Below, one piece after another: positions 22,620 to 35,610 of a DNA stretch of 64,000 nucleotides. The stretch spans positions 1,612,001 through 1,676,000 of the forward strand of contig NC_063021.1 of assembly GCF_020509005.1 (NCBI RefSeq), given 5' to 3'. A program made the translations under genes and the position numbers. Position 1 is the stretch's first letter; each line of letters starts with the position of its first letter. The stretch is from Fulvia fulva. Taxonomy: Eukaryota > Ascomycota > Dothideomycetes > Mycosphaerellales > Mycosphaerellaceae. The notes under the pieces were generated by a model. It saw only the letters and a program-made list of their open reading frames with translations. It made no database searches and was not told where the DNA came from.

Positions 22620-25600
22620 GGTCGACGACGAGAATCACCTATACGTAGTGTCGGCTACGAACCTCTCGTCTAGCTACGAGAGAGCTAAGTATTCTTACGC
22701 TAGAGCGTCGTAGGCGCGACGGGCGCGTAACGTAGGCGAAGCCGCGGCGAATAGAGGACTACTAGCAAAACGGGTATGAAAACCATCCGACGAGCGTGTA
22801 CTCCTATCGGGAGCGAGTCCCTCTTCTTTCGACGTATAAGAAGGGCGCGGAACCGTGGCCTATACGCTCGATAGGACACCTCTAGTATAAGTATAGAATT
22901 TTCACCTCCGGAGACCGTAAACCGAGCGGGCTAAGCGACGAATATTAGACGAGCGGACTACAGAACAATAACTAAGCGGACTATATAACGGCGTCGAGCG
23001 GACTACGAAACAATCTAGTGTTTACTAGCGGGTAATACGGTAGGTAGGTAGATACGCGACGAAGCCTATAAGGGCCTATTAAACACCCGGTATAGGAACG
23101 AGGGTTTTGCCTAAGGCACTACCTGTCCCGCTACATAACGTACCTAGTCTGACATAGTAGATTGCGACGAGGAAAAGACGATAGCCTAAGTAAGGAAAAG
23201 ACGGCTATTAGGACGGGGAAAAGACGTATAATACAAGTGGATTAGTTCTATAATCGGGGAGGATCGAGGGTAGGGTAATAAGGAACTTTATATTAGTTAG
23301 TAGGTAGAAACGTAAGGAGTACGCTACCCGGCGTAGTGTGTGCCCCGAGCAAACCTACGAGGCATAGACGGCCGCTTTCTAGAGATAGGCTACGGTAACG
23401 CGAAGGGCGTCAAAACCTAGGGCGTAGTATACACTAGTAGCGACGGCTAACACTGTCTATATAGCCCGAGAGGACGGATACGCATGTCGGTCAATAGAGA
23501 GTACTAAAGGGCTTAGGCCTATAGAGGTAGATATTGGCTTAAGGAGTAAATAGGGAGGGAGGGCGTAGAGGGAAGCTTTTGCTCCGGGCTAACCTCTCGA
23601 AACGAGGCTACACGGTAGTACTAGATAAGTAGGAAAGCGCGGTTAAGACTTGTCACCTTATCTCGTAGCTAGCTTGCTAAATACGATTCCTTCCTTGTTA
23701 TTCGACAGCCCTTATTAAGGCGAGCAATCCACTTAAGTAGTAGCGACCCGCCTACGCTAGCGGCGGCGTAATCGTGGTATAAAGAACCCTAAAACTGAGG
23801 TTCCGTTCCCCTAAAGGCAGACCCTAGAGTTACGGAGTTACGGAGGTCAACTGCCTAATTAGGAAGCGCGACCCCGAATAGTAGCGAAGGATAGTAACTA
23901 ACGAGAGCTATAGCCTTACGAACACTCTATACTAAGAGTCAAACCGGGGAACAGACTAAGGAAAAACCTAGGACATAAGCCAAGGCCTACTATATAGAAA
24001 GTAGAGGCTAACGACAAATAATATAGCGTAGACGACCCTATATACGGAGGCGGAAGACTTACTAGGGGATGGCGAATACCTAGCCCGGATATATAAGAAC
24101 ACTATAGCATAGCTACTAGGAGCGCTAAAAGCGCTATTACACTAAATCCCGAAAACAATCTAACAAGCAACATAGAAAGTAGCCTAGAGACTAACTATAT
24201 AGGCAATAGTAGTAGTAGGTAAGAATTAACCCCCTCCGAAGGCAAGTAAGGCGATACGCCTATACATTACTAATCCGGCGGAAAAACAAGAAGTCGTAGC
24301 CCTAATAAGCAAGGAGATTGTCGACAGAATCGGCCAAAAGGAGGTAGTTAGAGCGAGGGTAGAGGCAACAGGCGTAGTGAGACTCTTTACCGTATAAGAG
24401 TCTAATAGACGAAAGCTAGAGACCTATAAGGAGTGGACTACTAAAGTCGCGAAGTCGGTACGAGTCTCCTACTAACAGTATACCGTCATCGCCTACGGGG
24501 TCCCTAGGACATTTAAGGTCGAAGACCTTCCCTACCTCTAAGTATAGAACTAGAACACCTCCCTAGGAGTACGACTAACGAAGGCGGTATAGCTATATAA
24601 GACAGTAGACCGAGAAAAGACATACTTATCGCTTATTATCTAGGTAGAGATAGCGGAACAAGCTAACTAGATACTAGATAATAGGCTATTCTAGAACTAC
24701 GAGAGAATGGACACGGAGATCTATTAGAGTAGCTATAGGGTACTATAATGCTTCTAATGCTAACAGTACGGTCATATAGCCCTAAAATACGGGGAGAAGA
24801 CCCTAAGGTGTCCTCACTACGTAGGCCTATACTAGGGAAGGGAATGCCCAAAAAAGGAGAGCAGGTATATATACTACGGCAGAAGGCACCTAGCGTATTC
24901 AAGCCAATACCTAACTAGAATAGTAGTATAAGAACGAGCGAGACAAGTAAGGATTTCTATACTAGCTAGGTACCCCTAACGGTAGTAGGAGGGACCTACC
25001 GTATATAAGGGCTTCGAACCGAGCAAAAGGAAGAGGGTAGAAGAGACGAATAAGGGAACCTAACCGTAAACGTATCTACCTCCTAGTAGGCCTCGACACC
25101 TTAACCGGGCCGCTAACGAACTAGGCCAAATGCGAATCTTTAAGGCGCCCTAGCGGCCCTAGGGCTAGCCGGATAGCGAGATATAGGCTTAGGAGACATA
25201 GTAGGTTAGTACGGAAATGGACCTTACGGATAACGAATAATACTATACGACGACATTACTATCGTACAGTATAACGTAAACAAAAGTAGGGACAAGGTCT
25301 AGCGCCACTTTCTATAAGAGCTAGACCCGCTACGGCACTACGTTATCGCGGTATAGGAACTATAGGTCAACCCCTACGAAGGACTCCTAGCTACTTGTAA
25401 TGACCGGAGATACTATACCGTAATCGCGGGCTAACGAGGCGTCATCCCGAGGACATATATATACGTAAGTAAGACTATAGACCTTAAGTCGTAGAAGGTT
25501 ATACTACCGTAGTAGGGCAACCTAGGAGACATAACATTAATCTAGATCGATACGACATAAGGCCCTATCTAGATCTATAACGTTTATAACCCGCTACCGC

Positions 25601-28519
25601 GGGGTCGGACGAGTAGGGAACTAGGAACCCTCGCCTACCTAGAGCGGACCCTAAGCCAAGACATAAAGCAAGTACTCCTCGGCGACTTTAACCTCTACTA
25701 CCTACGGTAGGGACTCGAATTCACTCCCCCGTACGCGTTTCTAGGGGAAAAGCTACTAGATATAACCGTACGCTACGGAATGGCCTTAGTAACACTAAAG
25801 GGAACGAGACGTAGAAGGCCCGTTCAAGTATAAGCACGATAGACCTATACTTTCTATTACGAGAACTTAAAGAGAGACTAGTCTAATACCGACCGAACTA
25901 CGCGCTAGAAGCCTCCTTAGACTATATCCCTATCTAAACGACGCTAGGGGTAAAGGCGACAGTGGACGAAGGAGCACACCTAAGAGACGTAGGAGCAATA
26001 CTGTCGCGCGACATAAGAGAAGAAGGCACAGATAAGACGCGATAAGCTATAGGACTAGAGAGCGACGATCGGGCTCGTTATAGAAAACCCGGAACAGATA
26101 TAGAGACTTGCTAAATAGGCACGACTACCTAAAGAGTAGTAAACCCCTCACTTCCCCCTAATCGTAGACCGCGAAGGGATTGCCTAGGCTACGCCCCGGG
26201 GCAAGGCAAAAGTATTAGCCGACTATTTCTTTTCGACGTAAGTAGAGGCAGACCTTACGGATATCGACCCGAGTATATACCCGGAACCCCTAGACATAGA
26301 TTAGGCGGTTAGCTCTAATATAGTAATAGGAGTCATAAGTAAGCTAAAAGGACGGAAAGCCCTAGGCCTAGATAGGATACTAAACATACTGCTAAAAGAG
26401 TGTAGAGAAGAGATCGCGCCGAGCCTAGCAAACCTGTTTACCGCGTGCCTACGGCTAGGGTATCACCCGAAGCCGTATAGAGAGTCTATAATAATAGTGC
26501 TACGTAAGCTATAGAAAGAGGACTATACTCAGCCCAAGTCGTATAGACTAATCGCACTTCTAAACACGATAGGGAAGGTCCTAGAAAAGATAGTAGCCTA
26601 GAGACTTACGTAGCTAGCCGAGGACAACTACGTACTCCTAGCAACACAGATAGGGGGAAGAAGCTAGCGATCGACACTAATAGTAATAGAGCTAATTACG
26701 GAGCAAATTTAGACCCTCTAGCACTACGGCAGGAACCGAGCGGCGTCCTTACTATCCCTCGACATCGTAGGAGCCTTCGACAACGTCTTATACTAAAGGC
26801 TAATACATATCCTATAGCAGAAAGGCATCCCCTAGTAGGTAACGACGTTCGTCTACTCCTTTCTCTAGGAACGGACGACATACCTAGTCCTAGGAAGGTA
26901 CACGTCCGACCCGGTAAAGGCAGAGACTAGAATACCTTAGGGATCTACTCTCTCCCCTATCCTGTTTCTAATATTTATGTCTGATCTAATCCCCCTACTC
27001 ACCTCTCCGTAAACCTTAGCATCGGGGTTCGTAGACGACATAAACATCCTAGCCTAGTCAGACTCGACAGAAGAGAACTGTCGCCTCCTCGAAGATAGGC
27101 ACAAGAAATGCGAGGAGTAGGCAAAGAAGTATAGTGCCCAGTTCGCCCCTAAAAAGTACTAACTTATACACTTTAGTAAAGCGAGAATATACTATAATAT
27201 AAAGGCGGCGGTAAGAATCTAAGGCTACGAGACAAAGCTATTAGCGGAGCTACGAGTACTAGGGATCTAGCTCGACCCGAAGCTAAGCTAGAATGTATAG
27301 GTTAAGAAAGCCTAGAGTCGAGCATAAGTTAACGAAGCCTCGATAAAGAGACTTACGGCATCTATATAGGGAGCAACATTCGACAAGGTAAGAGTAATGT
27401 ATAAGGCGATCGTTAGACTAGCTATACTATACGGGGCATAGATTTAGGGAACAGGAGGCGTAGGCAAGCCGATCCCGAAACGGATAGAGTAACCCCTAAA
27501 TAGGACATAGGTAGGCAACCTACGTAGGGTACTAGGCGTATATAAGACAACGTTAATAAGCACGGTAGAACTAGAGACAGGAACACTACTAGTCGGCTAG
27601 TACATCCGGGGAATAAGAATTCAATACGCGGTAAGGACGACAGGTTACCTAGTACAAACTACGATCTAGGAGGCAAAGAATAAGATAGAAAGCCACTACC
27701 GGAGAGGGGCCGGACATAGGACAAGCCAAAAAGAGGATGACCTTACTACCTTTACGGCTATATAGACAAGCACCGAATGGCTAGCACGAAAAGAGGAGGA
27801 GCGTAGGACTCGCTAGGCCGGCGGGAGCAAGGCTAAGACCTAAAGCCTAGCGGAATAGATAGCGAGCTACCTATAGGAGCAGGACTAGAAAAAGAAGCCC
27901 CCTAAGACAATAGGCCCGATAGCGCTCCGAGCCTTCTAGAGACATAATTACTAGCTATATAGGGACCTAACAAGGGCCGAGGCAAGCATAGCGACCCAAA
28001 TTAGGTCCGAACACATTAGGTTAAGGGCCTACCTATTTAGAAGACGAGTACTAGACATCTATAGCCTAGCCTACTAGTGTGGCTACCTATCGTAAAACCT
28101 AGAACATATGCTACTACGATGCCCGTAGTAGGCGAGAGGCAGGGGAAATTGGAGGTACTAAGCGGGAAGGAGAGACTACAAGTCAATTATTAGGGACAAA
28201 GGCAACATTCGCCGAATCTCTCGGTAGATACTATAGTAGGGTTACCTCTAGTAGTTTAGCCTCGCTAGCGAGACGGAGGAGTGGATAGATAAGAGGCGGA
28301 AGCTAGGGGGTGGCAGATAGGGTAGTTATTAGGGCAGGCCTATAACACTAGCGTACCCCTAATAAGGGAAAATTAAGACAACAACTAGGAGGAAAAGACA
28401 GGCGGGAAGGAGGAGGGGTTTTCACTAACACGGTTTCCCCTCTATATATACGAAAACAAGATAGTATAGCTATATAGGCTAAAGGGCACTACAACAGCTT
28501 AATGAAATATCTATCTATC
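22620..28519 (+). mobile_element. LINE C, nearly full-length Tad1-type retrotransposon
   Basis: About 5.9 kb. A long 5' region (22620 to about 24000) precedes a gag-like frame with two or three mutated zinc knuckles (about 24745-24910: QYGHIALKYG, CPKKES, YYGRRHLAYS). The endonuclease region lies at about 25200-25850 with VLLGDFNLYY (about 25675-25710). The reverse transcriptase lies at about 26150-27500 with LLNTIGKVLEKIV and an intact GFVDDINILA (about 27025-27055). A C-terminal region with a mutated knuckle follows. The 3' tail ends AATGAAATATCTATC repeats. In-frame stops are numerous, nearly all TAG/TAA from TGG or CAG-type codons. CA dinucleotides survive on this strand while TG is almost absent. 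Confidence 0.88.
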
Positions 28520-28533
28520 TATATATAGAGGGG
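28520..28533. repeat. Target-site duplication of LINE C, right copy
   Basis: TATATATAGAGGGG, matching 22606-22619. Confidence 0.85.
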
Positions 28534-29539
28534 AAACCGTATTAGTAAAAACTCCTCCTCCTTCCCGCCTATCTTTTCCCCCTCGTTATCCTCTTAGATT
28601 TCCCTTATTAAGGGTACGCTAGTATTATAGGCCTGCCCTAATAACTGCCCTATCTATAACCCCCCTAGCTTCCGCCTCTTATCTATCTACTCCTCCGTCT
28701 TACTAGCGAGGCTAAACTACTAGAGGTATCCCTACTATAGTATCTACCGAGCGATTCGGCGAATGTTACCTTTGTCCCTAATGATTGACTTATAGTCTCT
28801 CCTTCCCGATTAGTGCCTCTAATTTCCCCTACTACTCGCCTACTACGGGCATCGTAGTAGTATATATTCTAGGTTTTATAATAGGTAGCTATACTAGTAG
28901 GCTAAGCTTTAGATGTCTAGTACGCGTCTCCTAAATAGGTAGGCCCTTAGTCTAATATATTTAGACCTAATTGAGATCGCTATGCTTACTTCGCCCCTTA
29001 TTAGGTCCCGATATAGCTAGTAGTTGTGTCTCTAGAAAGCTCGGAGTACTATCGGGCCTATTATCTTAGGGAACTTCCTTTTCTAGTCCTACTCCTATAG
29101 GTAGCTCGCTATCTATTCTACTAGACTTTAGGTCTAAGCCTTACTCCCGACGGCCTAGCGAGTCCTACGCTCCTCCTCTTTTTATACTAGCTATTCGGTA
29201 CTTATCTATACGGCCGTAAAGGTAGTAAGGTCATCCTCTTTTTAGCTTGTCCTATATCCGGCCCCTCTCCGGTAGCGGCTTTCTATCTTATTCTTTACCT
29301 CCTAGATCGTAGTTTATACTAGGTAATCTGTCGTCTTTACCGCGTATTAAATTCTTATTCCCCGGATATATTAGCCGATCGGTAGTGTTCCCGTCTCTAT
29401 TTCTACCGTGCTTATTAACGTTATCTTATATACCCCTAGTATTCTACGTAGGTTATCTACCTAAGTCCTATTTAGAGGTTACTCTATCCGTTTCGGGATC
29501 GGCTTACCTACGCCTCCTATACCCTAGATCTTTGCCCCG
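28534..29539 (-). mobile_element. LINE D, body of 3' part (minus strand), truncated by the E1 junction
   Basis: The reverse complement aligns by eye with LINE C from about 27450 to 28450: CCGATCCCGAAACGGATAGAG, the post-RT region and the GGGGGG tract before the tail. Together with 22531-22619 it is one element. On the far side it stops at the LTR of E1 rather than continuing into the reverse transcriptase. In plus-strand terms TG is kept and CA is lost, the mirror image of LINE C. Confidence 0.82.
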
Positions 29540-29774
29540 TGTTAAGATGTAGTATCTTAAAGGGAGTCAATAATTAGGAAGTAATCTAGTAGCCTAAGGC
29601 ATCTACGATAACTTAGCTTATAGGGAGATACCTTCTCTCCCCTTTAGCTTAGATAGACATCTAATATAATCAACATATTGGTTCCTAATATATTGCTATA
29701 TACTCGTGCTATTAGTTAGTTAAAGATTGATCTCTTACTCCACTCCACTACTATCTACTTGTACCTATTTAACA
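29540..29774 (+). repeat. E1 5' LTR
   Basis: 235 bp, TGTTAAG...TTTAACA. It is followed by GGTTATAAGCCC, a candidate primer-binding site. Confidence 0.85.
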
Positions 29775-32700
29775 GGTTATAAGCCCAAGTTTATATAGGA
29801 ATAAGAGTAACCTATATTAGTATAGGTTACTTATATCCCTTGCTATCGTAGTAGAAAATATCTAGGAATCAGAAGTCTACCCCGTCTATCCTATTAAGGA
29901 GCTTAGTTCGATACTAAGTAATAGGTAACCTAGATAAGGACTCTATACGGCTTACTTAAAGCCAATACCTTGAAGATACTCTATAGGTAGAGCTGTATTG
30001 AGATACTATTAAGAAGGACTTCAAGTAAGTCATTTGAAGCTCTGCTAGAAGAGACAGACCTATGTCCTAGCCCCGAGACCTCATACCGCTCCTTCTTTAC
30101 TTTACTAAGTAGGCCTTAGTATCTACACCTACGAACTTTCCTATTCTATACTAGAAGCCTTAGTAGGATCTGAGTCACTACTTTAGAACATATATACCTT
30201 GTTTTATTATATCCAATCTATTATAGATTTATACTAAGAGAAGATAGAGGAGAAGGGAGGCAAAATCCTAATTCTTAGGAGGGACAATTAGAAGAGATGG
30301 TTCAACCTTTAGAGATACAAGATAGAGAGCTAATTAGCATTCTTTGTAATTGATGACCTAATAGAAGTGTCTTTTAACAACATTAAGGGCAAGACTCTGA
30401 AACTCTAAGAAGAGGCTATAACTAAAGAGATCCTCAATACGCTAATATAGACAAGACATAATATAGTGTACAACTTCAGTATCCTTAGTAGGATTATAGA
30501 AGAAGATGAATTTGAGCTTGAGGGCTTATATAAATCTAGAAGAGCTGCTGAGAAGTAGGTGTATCTCTAGAACAAGTATAGCCAGGTGCTACCAACCTAT
30601 ACATATGAGCTCACAAAGCAATTTGTGACCTATAAGATGAGTGAAGAGTTCACTATTAGATCTGCATAGACACACCTAGTTTCTCTTAGAAAAAGGATTG
30701 CTAATGTTGACCTAGAGGGTCAGCATTACAGGAAAGCTAATGTCAGGATGACCCAGCTCTTAAGCTCACTGCTACCTGACTACTATGTAGCCAGGGATAC
30801 CATTATGGCTCAGCTAAAGATGGATCACGAAAGGACCTTAAAGATCCTTGAAGCTTAAGAAGCTAGGTTGGATCCCTCTAAGGCTAAGTATAGCATAGCA
30901 GCCACCTAGGTCAAGCCCTTAGGTCTAGCAAGACGACTCTCCTGCCTTCTCTATAAGAAGGATCATCTGATCAAGGACTGCCCTAGTCTGCCTAAGGCAA
31001 GAAAGGTCCTTAGATCTTATTCCTAACCACCATCTTCCTAGAATACAACACATGTCAAGAAGAAGAGAACTCCACTACCCACTTCAAGGAGGACACTAAG
31101 AGAGAAGTCCTCTATAGAAGAACTTAAGAAAATGGTGAAGAAACTCAGCTCTGACATGCTGTCACTCTAGAAGAACTAGGCCTAGTCTTATACCTCTAAA
31201 GCAAAGAAGACTAGAAAAGGGTTTTCCGCCTAAGAGTCACGTGACTTATACAGCTCATCCCTAGAGACAATGTCTAATGATGATGAGTATAATGAAGTGG
31301 CTTACTCAACTATAGAAGTCCAAGGCAAGTTCCCCTTCTTAGAGTAGTTACTTAACTCCTATACTTCATCCTATATAACTGACTAAAGCTACCTCTTTAG
31401 ATCTATGACTCCCTTAATAAGGAAGAAATAGATCAAAGTGGGAGGTGGGTTTTTATTAGCTACTTATATTAGGAATATAGAGATAAGTAGGAGAGCTAGT
31501 AGAAAAGTTGTTTTGGAAGATGTCCTGCTTATACCTAAGCTAGGAGTAAACCTAATTTCATAGAACTAGTTTAGCAAGCAGTTTGGTGTTTAACCTCTAT
31601 CATTTTCTCTTATTTCCCCCTCTAGTAAGACTGTTGTCTAGACAAAGCTCCTTAGGGGGGTTCTATTTATTAATGAGATTTCTCCTCTCCTATAAGAACG
31701 GGCACATTACTTATTATATATACTACTAATAGAGAATGCCTTTGTGACTGCTTAATTAGAGACCGACCTAAAGTAGTAGGAGCTTTAGTAAAGAAGATTT
31801 GTACACTTTAGGAAGAACTTGCTCTAGAATCTTTATAAGGTAATAGACTTAAAAGAACCTATTCCTATCCCTAAGGATGGCTTTTACTAGTACAGAGTAT
31901 GTTTAATAGTAAAGATAAAGAAGTATAAAGGCAAAGTTATAGAGAGAAGACCTAAAAGACTTGCCCTTATATCTATTAATATATATAGCCTACTACTAAT
32001 CTCAAGACTAGGATTCAAATACTAGCTTAAGATTATTAACAACTTCTCTAGGAAGAAGTGGACCTTTCCTCTTAGGAAAAGAGAAGATGCTCTAGTTGCT
32101 CTCTAGAACTAGAAGATCAAAGCAGAGAGGAAATCATTAGCGTAGCTAAAAGTAGTAAGGCTTGACAATATAAAAGAACTTATTATATTAGTAAAGTAGT
32201 AGGAGAAGGATTTAGGGATTAGGCTCGAGCCGACTAAGGCATATAACTCTCTATAGAATGGACTTGTTAAGAGGTCAATACAAACCTTAGAGGACTCTAT
32301 AAGGGTAATGCTTAAAGAGGCTAAAATGCCGGTTAAATTTTGGCCTAAAGCACTAGAGGCCCAAACTTATATAAGGAACAAACTGCTAAATAGCCTAGAT
32401 TACGATAGGTTTAAGGTTTTACTAGATAAGGCTTTTGATGGTATTAAACCAACTATAAACTGTTTGAAAGTTTGGGGATACAAAGCTATTGTCTATATAG
32501 ACATAAAATCCCAACCTTAATAGGTAAGAAGTGACAAGCTGATAAATAGGGGTAAAGAAGTAGTGTTTATTAGGTATATTGAAAACATAGCTAAAGCCTA
32601 GCTCTTTTAGGAACTAGATATAAGAGCTGTTAAACAACACATATATATAGACTTCTTTAAGGACTAGCCTAGAGGTGATATAGGTCTTATTGTTCTAATA

Positions 32701-33177
32701 TTGAATCTACTAAGTAGCGTACTAGCTAGGAAGCCCTTAGGAAGGCCGAGGAAGAACGTATCCTTAGGACAATCTACCTACTATTTAGGCGTCTATTAAA
32801 GCACCCCCGAAATAGATTAGCTAATTAAGAGCCCTCAAGTCGCTTAGCCGAGAAAGCTGTTTATACAACTTCCCTAACCTCCGGAGAACGTAGGGGAATT
32901 TCAGAAAATCGATTAGCTAATTAAGAGAAGCTCCCTAGATCCCTAGGAAATAGACGTTACTAGGTCATAAGTGACGGTCCCTAAATTATCCCTTAGAAAG
33001 AGAAAGGCTAACTAAGTACACCCTAACCTCTGAGATAGTTATGGACGGGTTTATAAAACTAAAGACTAGTCTACACTTCTAGAGGTTTATAAGCTAGCTT
33101 AACCTGTCATAAAAAGGTCTAAGTACTATTAATAGGAAGTGAGCAGACTGTAACCTCCTATACGAGATAAGTAGGAG

Positions 33178-33412
33178 TGTTAAGATATAGTGTCTTAAAG
33201 GGAGTTAATAATTAGGAAGTGATCTAGTAGCCTAAGGCATCTACGATAACTTAGCTTATAGGGAGATACCTTCTCTCCCCTTTAGCTTAGATAGACATCT
33301 AACATAATCAACATATTATTTCCTAATATATTACTACATACTCGTACTATTAGTCAGTTAAAGATTAATCTCTTACTCTACTCCGCTACTATCTACCCGT
33401 ACCTTTTTAATA
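33178..33412 (+). repeat. E1 3' LTR
   Basis: 235 bp, near-identical to 29540-29774, with the terminal CA changed to TA. Confidence 0.85.
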
Positions 33413-33463
33413 GTTCTTAGTAAAAGTGACCCGCTCGGTAGTATAGCCCGCTCGGTAGTAAAG
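33413..33463. repeat. 51-bp motif with an internal tandem half-repeat (copy 2)
   Basis: It differs at only a few positions from 13277-13327. It lies between the E1 3' LTR and the gag region of gypsy element F. Confidence 0.65.
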
Positions 33464-35426
33464 CAAGTTAGCTAATATAGTAATAATAGTAAGACAGACC
33501 GGTACCGGCGTACTAGGTATAAGTATAGAGAATACTAATAGACGCGTTTATTGCGCGTCCCTTAATAGATCATCCTTCTTTATCCTACTATCCGATCTAC
33601 CCGATAACGATAGCGTAAACCCGGCGATATAGACTTAAGGACGTAAAGAGGATATCGTAAATAGGCTCCTCGACGAGAATAACTAGTACCGTAAGTAGTA
33701 TAAGAAGGTGTTTGACTAACTCAAGGCGATTAAGGAAGAGGAGGTCGAGATAGAGCTGAACTTGGCTAACCCATATAGGGCGGAGTTTATCGAGGATAAG
33801 ACAGAAGATAAGGGCGCTAAGGTACCGAGGAAGAGGAGGGTTACTATCGACAACTTCTAGGAAGCCTTCGACTCGTTAAACGGGTTATATATAGACAAGT
33901 TTAAGAAGACGGTCAATGACTATCCCTAGTAGATCTATAAGATCCTCTATAATATCGAGTCCGATTACCGACGTACGTATAAGCTTAATACTACGCTCGA
34001 TATAGCTAACCGTATTAACCTCCGTAAGGCGTAAGATACTAAGGACTAGATAGACCGACTCGAGGATATAATCGATACGGAATAGGCGACTAGACAGTCC
34101 CTAGAAGAGGAGGTTGCGCGACTAAAGGAGGAGATTACTAAGCGCGATAATACTATCGTTATCGACCTAGACGAGCTTACGAGGGCTAAAGATATAAATA
34201 AGGTATATTATACGTAGTATAAGGTAGCGGAGAGCAAGCTAGTAGAGACCGAGACTAAGCTCGTAGTAGCCGAGAAGCGTATTACTAAGCTTAAGAAGTA
34301 AGAGAAGGACCGTAGCCGGTCTAAGGAAAAGTAAGACCTACTCCCTTAGCGAACCGAGTCTAAAGAGTTACTAGAGCGTCGGCAAAATAGAGGCAAGCCT
34401 AAGAAGAAGAAGTCGGACCCGGATTTATCGGACTTCTTAGACGACGAAGACGACGGTAATAAGGGCCGTAAGAATAGCCGTAAGGACGGTAGTTATAAGG
34501 GTAGGAAGAATCGCCCGAGTACCGACTTAGATAGTAACTCTATCTCCGTATATACGACTTACGACGCCGATATAACTACTAGTATCAAGTCCTCTAACGA
34601 GCTAAAGGCCCCTACTAAGTTTGATCTAAAGAGCGACGATATTAAGTTCTAAGAGTAGTAGCGTACTACCGAAGCTAAGCTCTAAGCCTCTAAGGACCGT
34701 ACCGTAAAGGACTCCCTTTAGAACGTCTAGAGCTAGTTAAAGAACGGTATATAGACCTATATCGACTTAAAGATCCCTAGTCTTACTAAGTCTATAGAAG
34801 GCACGACTACTTAGTACGCTTCTATAGATAAGATAATAGAAGATCTAGCCCGGCGCTACGGTACCCGTAATGCCTATACTAATACTAGAACTAAGCTTAA
34901 TAGTCTATAGTAGGGTAAAAAGGAGAAGTTTAGTGACTTCTACCTATCCTTCCGTAAGAACGCCGATATTATTAACCTTAATAACGGCGCGAAGGAAAAG
35001 AAACTCGAGAAGGACTTCCTACTTAGTAAGTTAAACTCGCGCTACGACAACCGTATTATAAAAAAGGATATAGTTAATATAACCCTTAAGCAAGTCGTGT
35101 CTACGCTATATAACTACGAGGATAAGTTTAAGGCGTTCGACCTTAAGTACGGTAAGACCGGTAATAGTAATAAGACCTAAGGTAATAAGAAGACTACTAA
35201 GGGTAACGACGATAAGAAGGATACGGCTTTAGGTAGTAGCGATAATAACACTAACCCGAACGCTAAGACTAAGTAGGCTGATCGACCTTAGGCATTTTAG
35301 TATATCTAACCTTTAGATACTACTCGCGCCTAGGAATATATCGATTAGAATCGGTGCTTAAAATGCGAATAAGAAGGTCACCGCCGTATCGATACCGATT
35401 AGTACCCCCTTCGAGATGTCGCCCGC
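33464..35426 (+). mobile_element. Ty3/gypsy element F, part 1 (gag)
   Basis: The plus strand encodes a charged, Lys/Glu/Arg-rich and probably coiled-coil gag with a Lys/Asp/Ser-rich middle (about 34380-34560). It ends with a mutated CCHC knuckle NRCLKCE-x-EGHRRID (about 35350-35395). No 5' LTR is visible, so the element is truncated at its 5' end beside copy 2 of the 51-bp motif. It is interrupted by G1 just after the knuckle and continues at 42229. Confidence 0.8.
35422..35426. repeat. Target-site duplication of G1, left copy
   Basis: CCCGC, repeated at 42229-42233. Confidence 0.85.
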
Positions 35427-35610
35427 TATTACTAGCAGCCCGCGACCCCCTACTATAGCTACGTCGGCCCGGCTAAACCGCGGACCTTCCGTATCGGGTT
35501 AGCGCGGCTTAGCTTTACTTTATAACTTCGCCGCGCCTCGCGCTCCTCTTTCGTAGCTTCGTAGAATAATAACTATCTCGTTCGGACCCTATAATACGCG
35601 CGCTCTTATA
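35427..35610 (+). repeat. G1 5' LTR
   Basis: 184 bp. It includes GCCCGCGACCCCC and CGCGGACCTTCCG. Matching copies are at 42045-42228 and 57709-57892. Confidence 0.9.

Larger units (their letters stand above)
29540..33412 (+). mobile_element. Copia-type LTR retrotransposon E1 (lacks reverse transcriptase)
   Basis: Two 235-bp LTRs (29540-29774 and 33178-33412) start TGTTAAGAT and end TAACA or, after RIP, TAATA. Gag lies at about 30100-31200 with a zinc-knuckle remnant CLLYKKDHLIKDCP (about 30940-30985). The protease-like region lies at about 31430-31570. Integrase includes NGLVERSIQTLEDSI and FWPKALEAQTYIRN in an open stretch at 32308-32520. After about 33012 the sequence jumps to the 3' end of the element; compared with E2, a segment of about 1.75 kb holding reverse transcriptase and RNase H is missing. 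RIP is milder than in neighbours, with many CA and TG left. The flanks (CCCCG left, GTTCT right) do not form a target duplication. Confidence 0.85.

Noticed and set aside
22620..24000. Possible CRISPR-like or tandem array in the long non-coding start of LINE C
   Set aside because: No regular repeat-spacer period was seen; short similar words reflect the TA/CG-biased composition.
32308..32520. 70-residue open frame resembling a Copia integrase
   Set aside because: It is a surviving piece of E1, not a domesticated host gene; stops flank it closely in the same frame.
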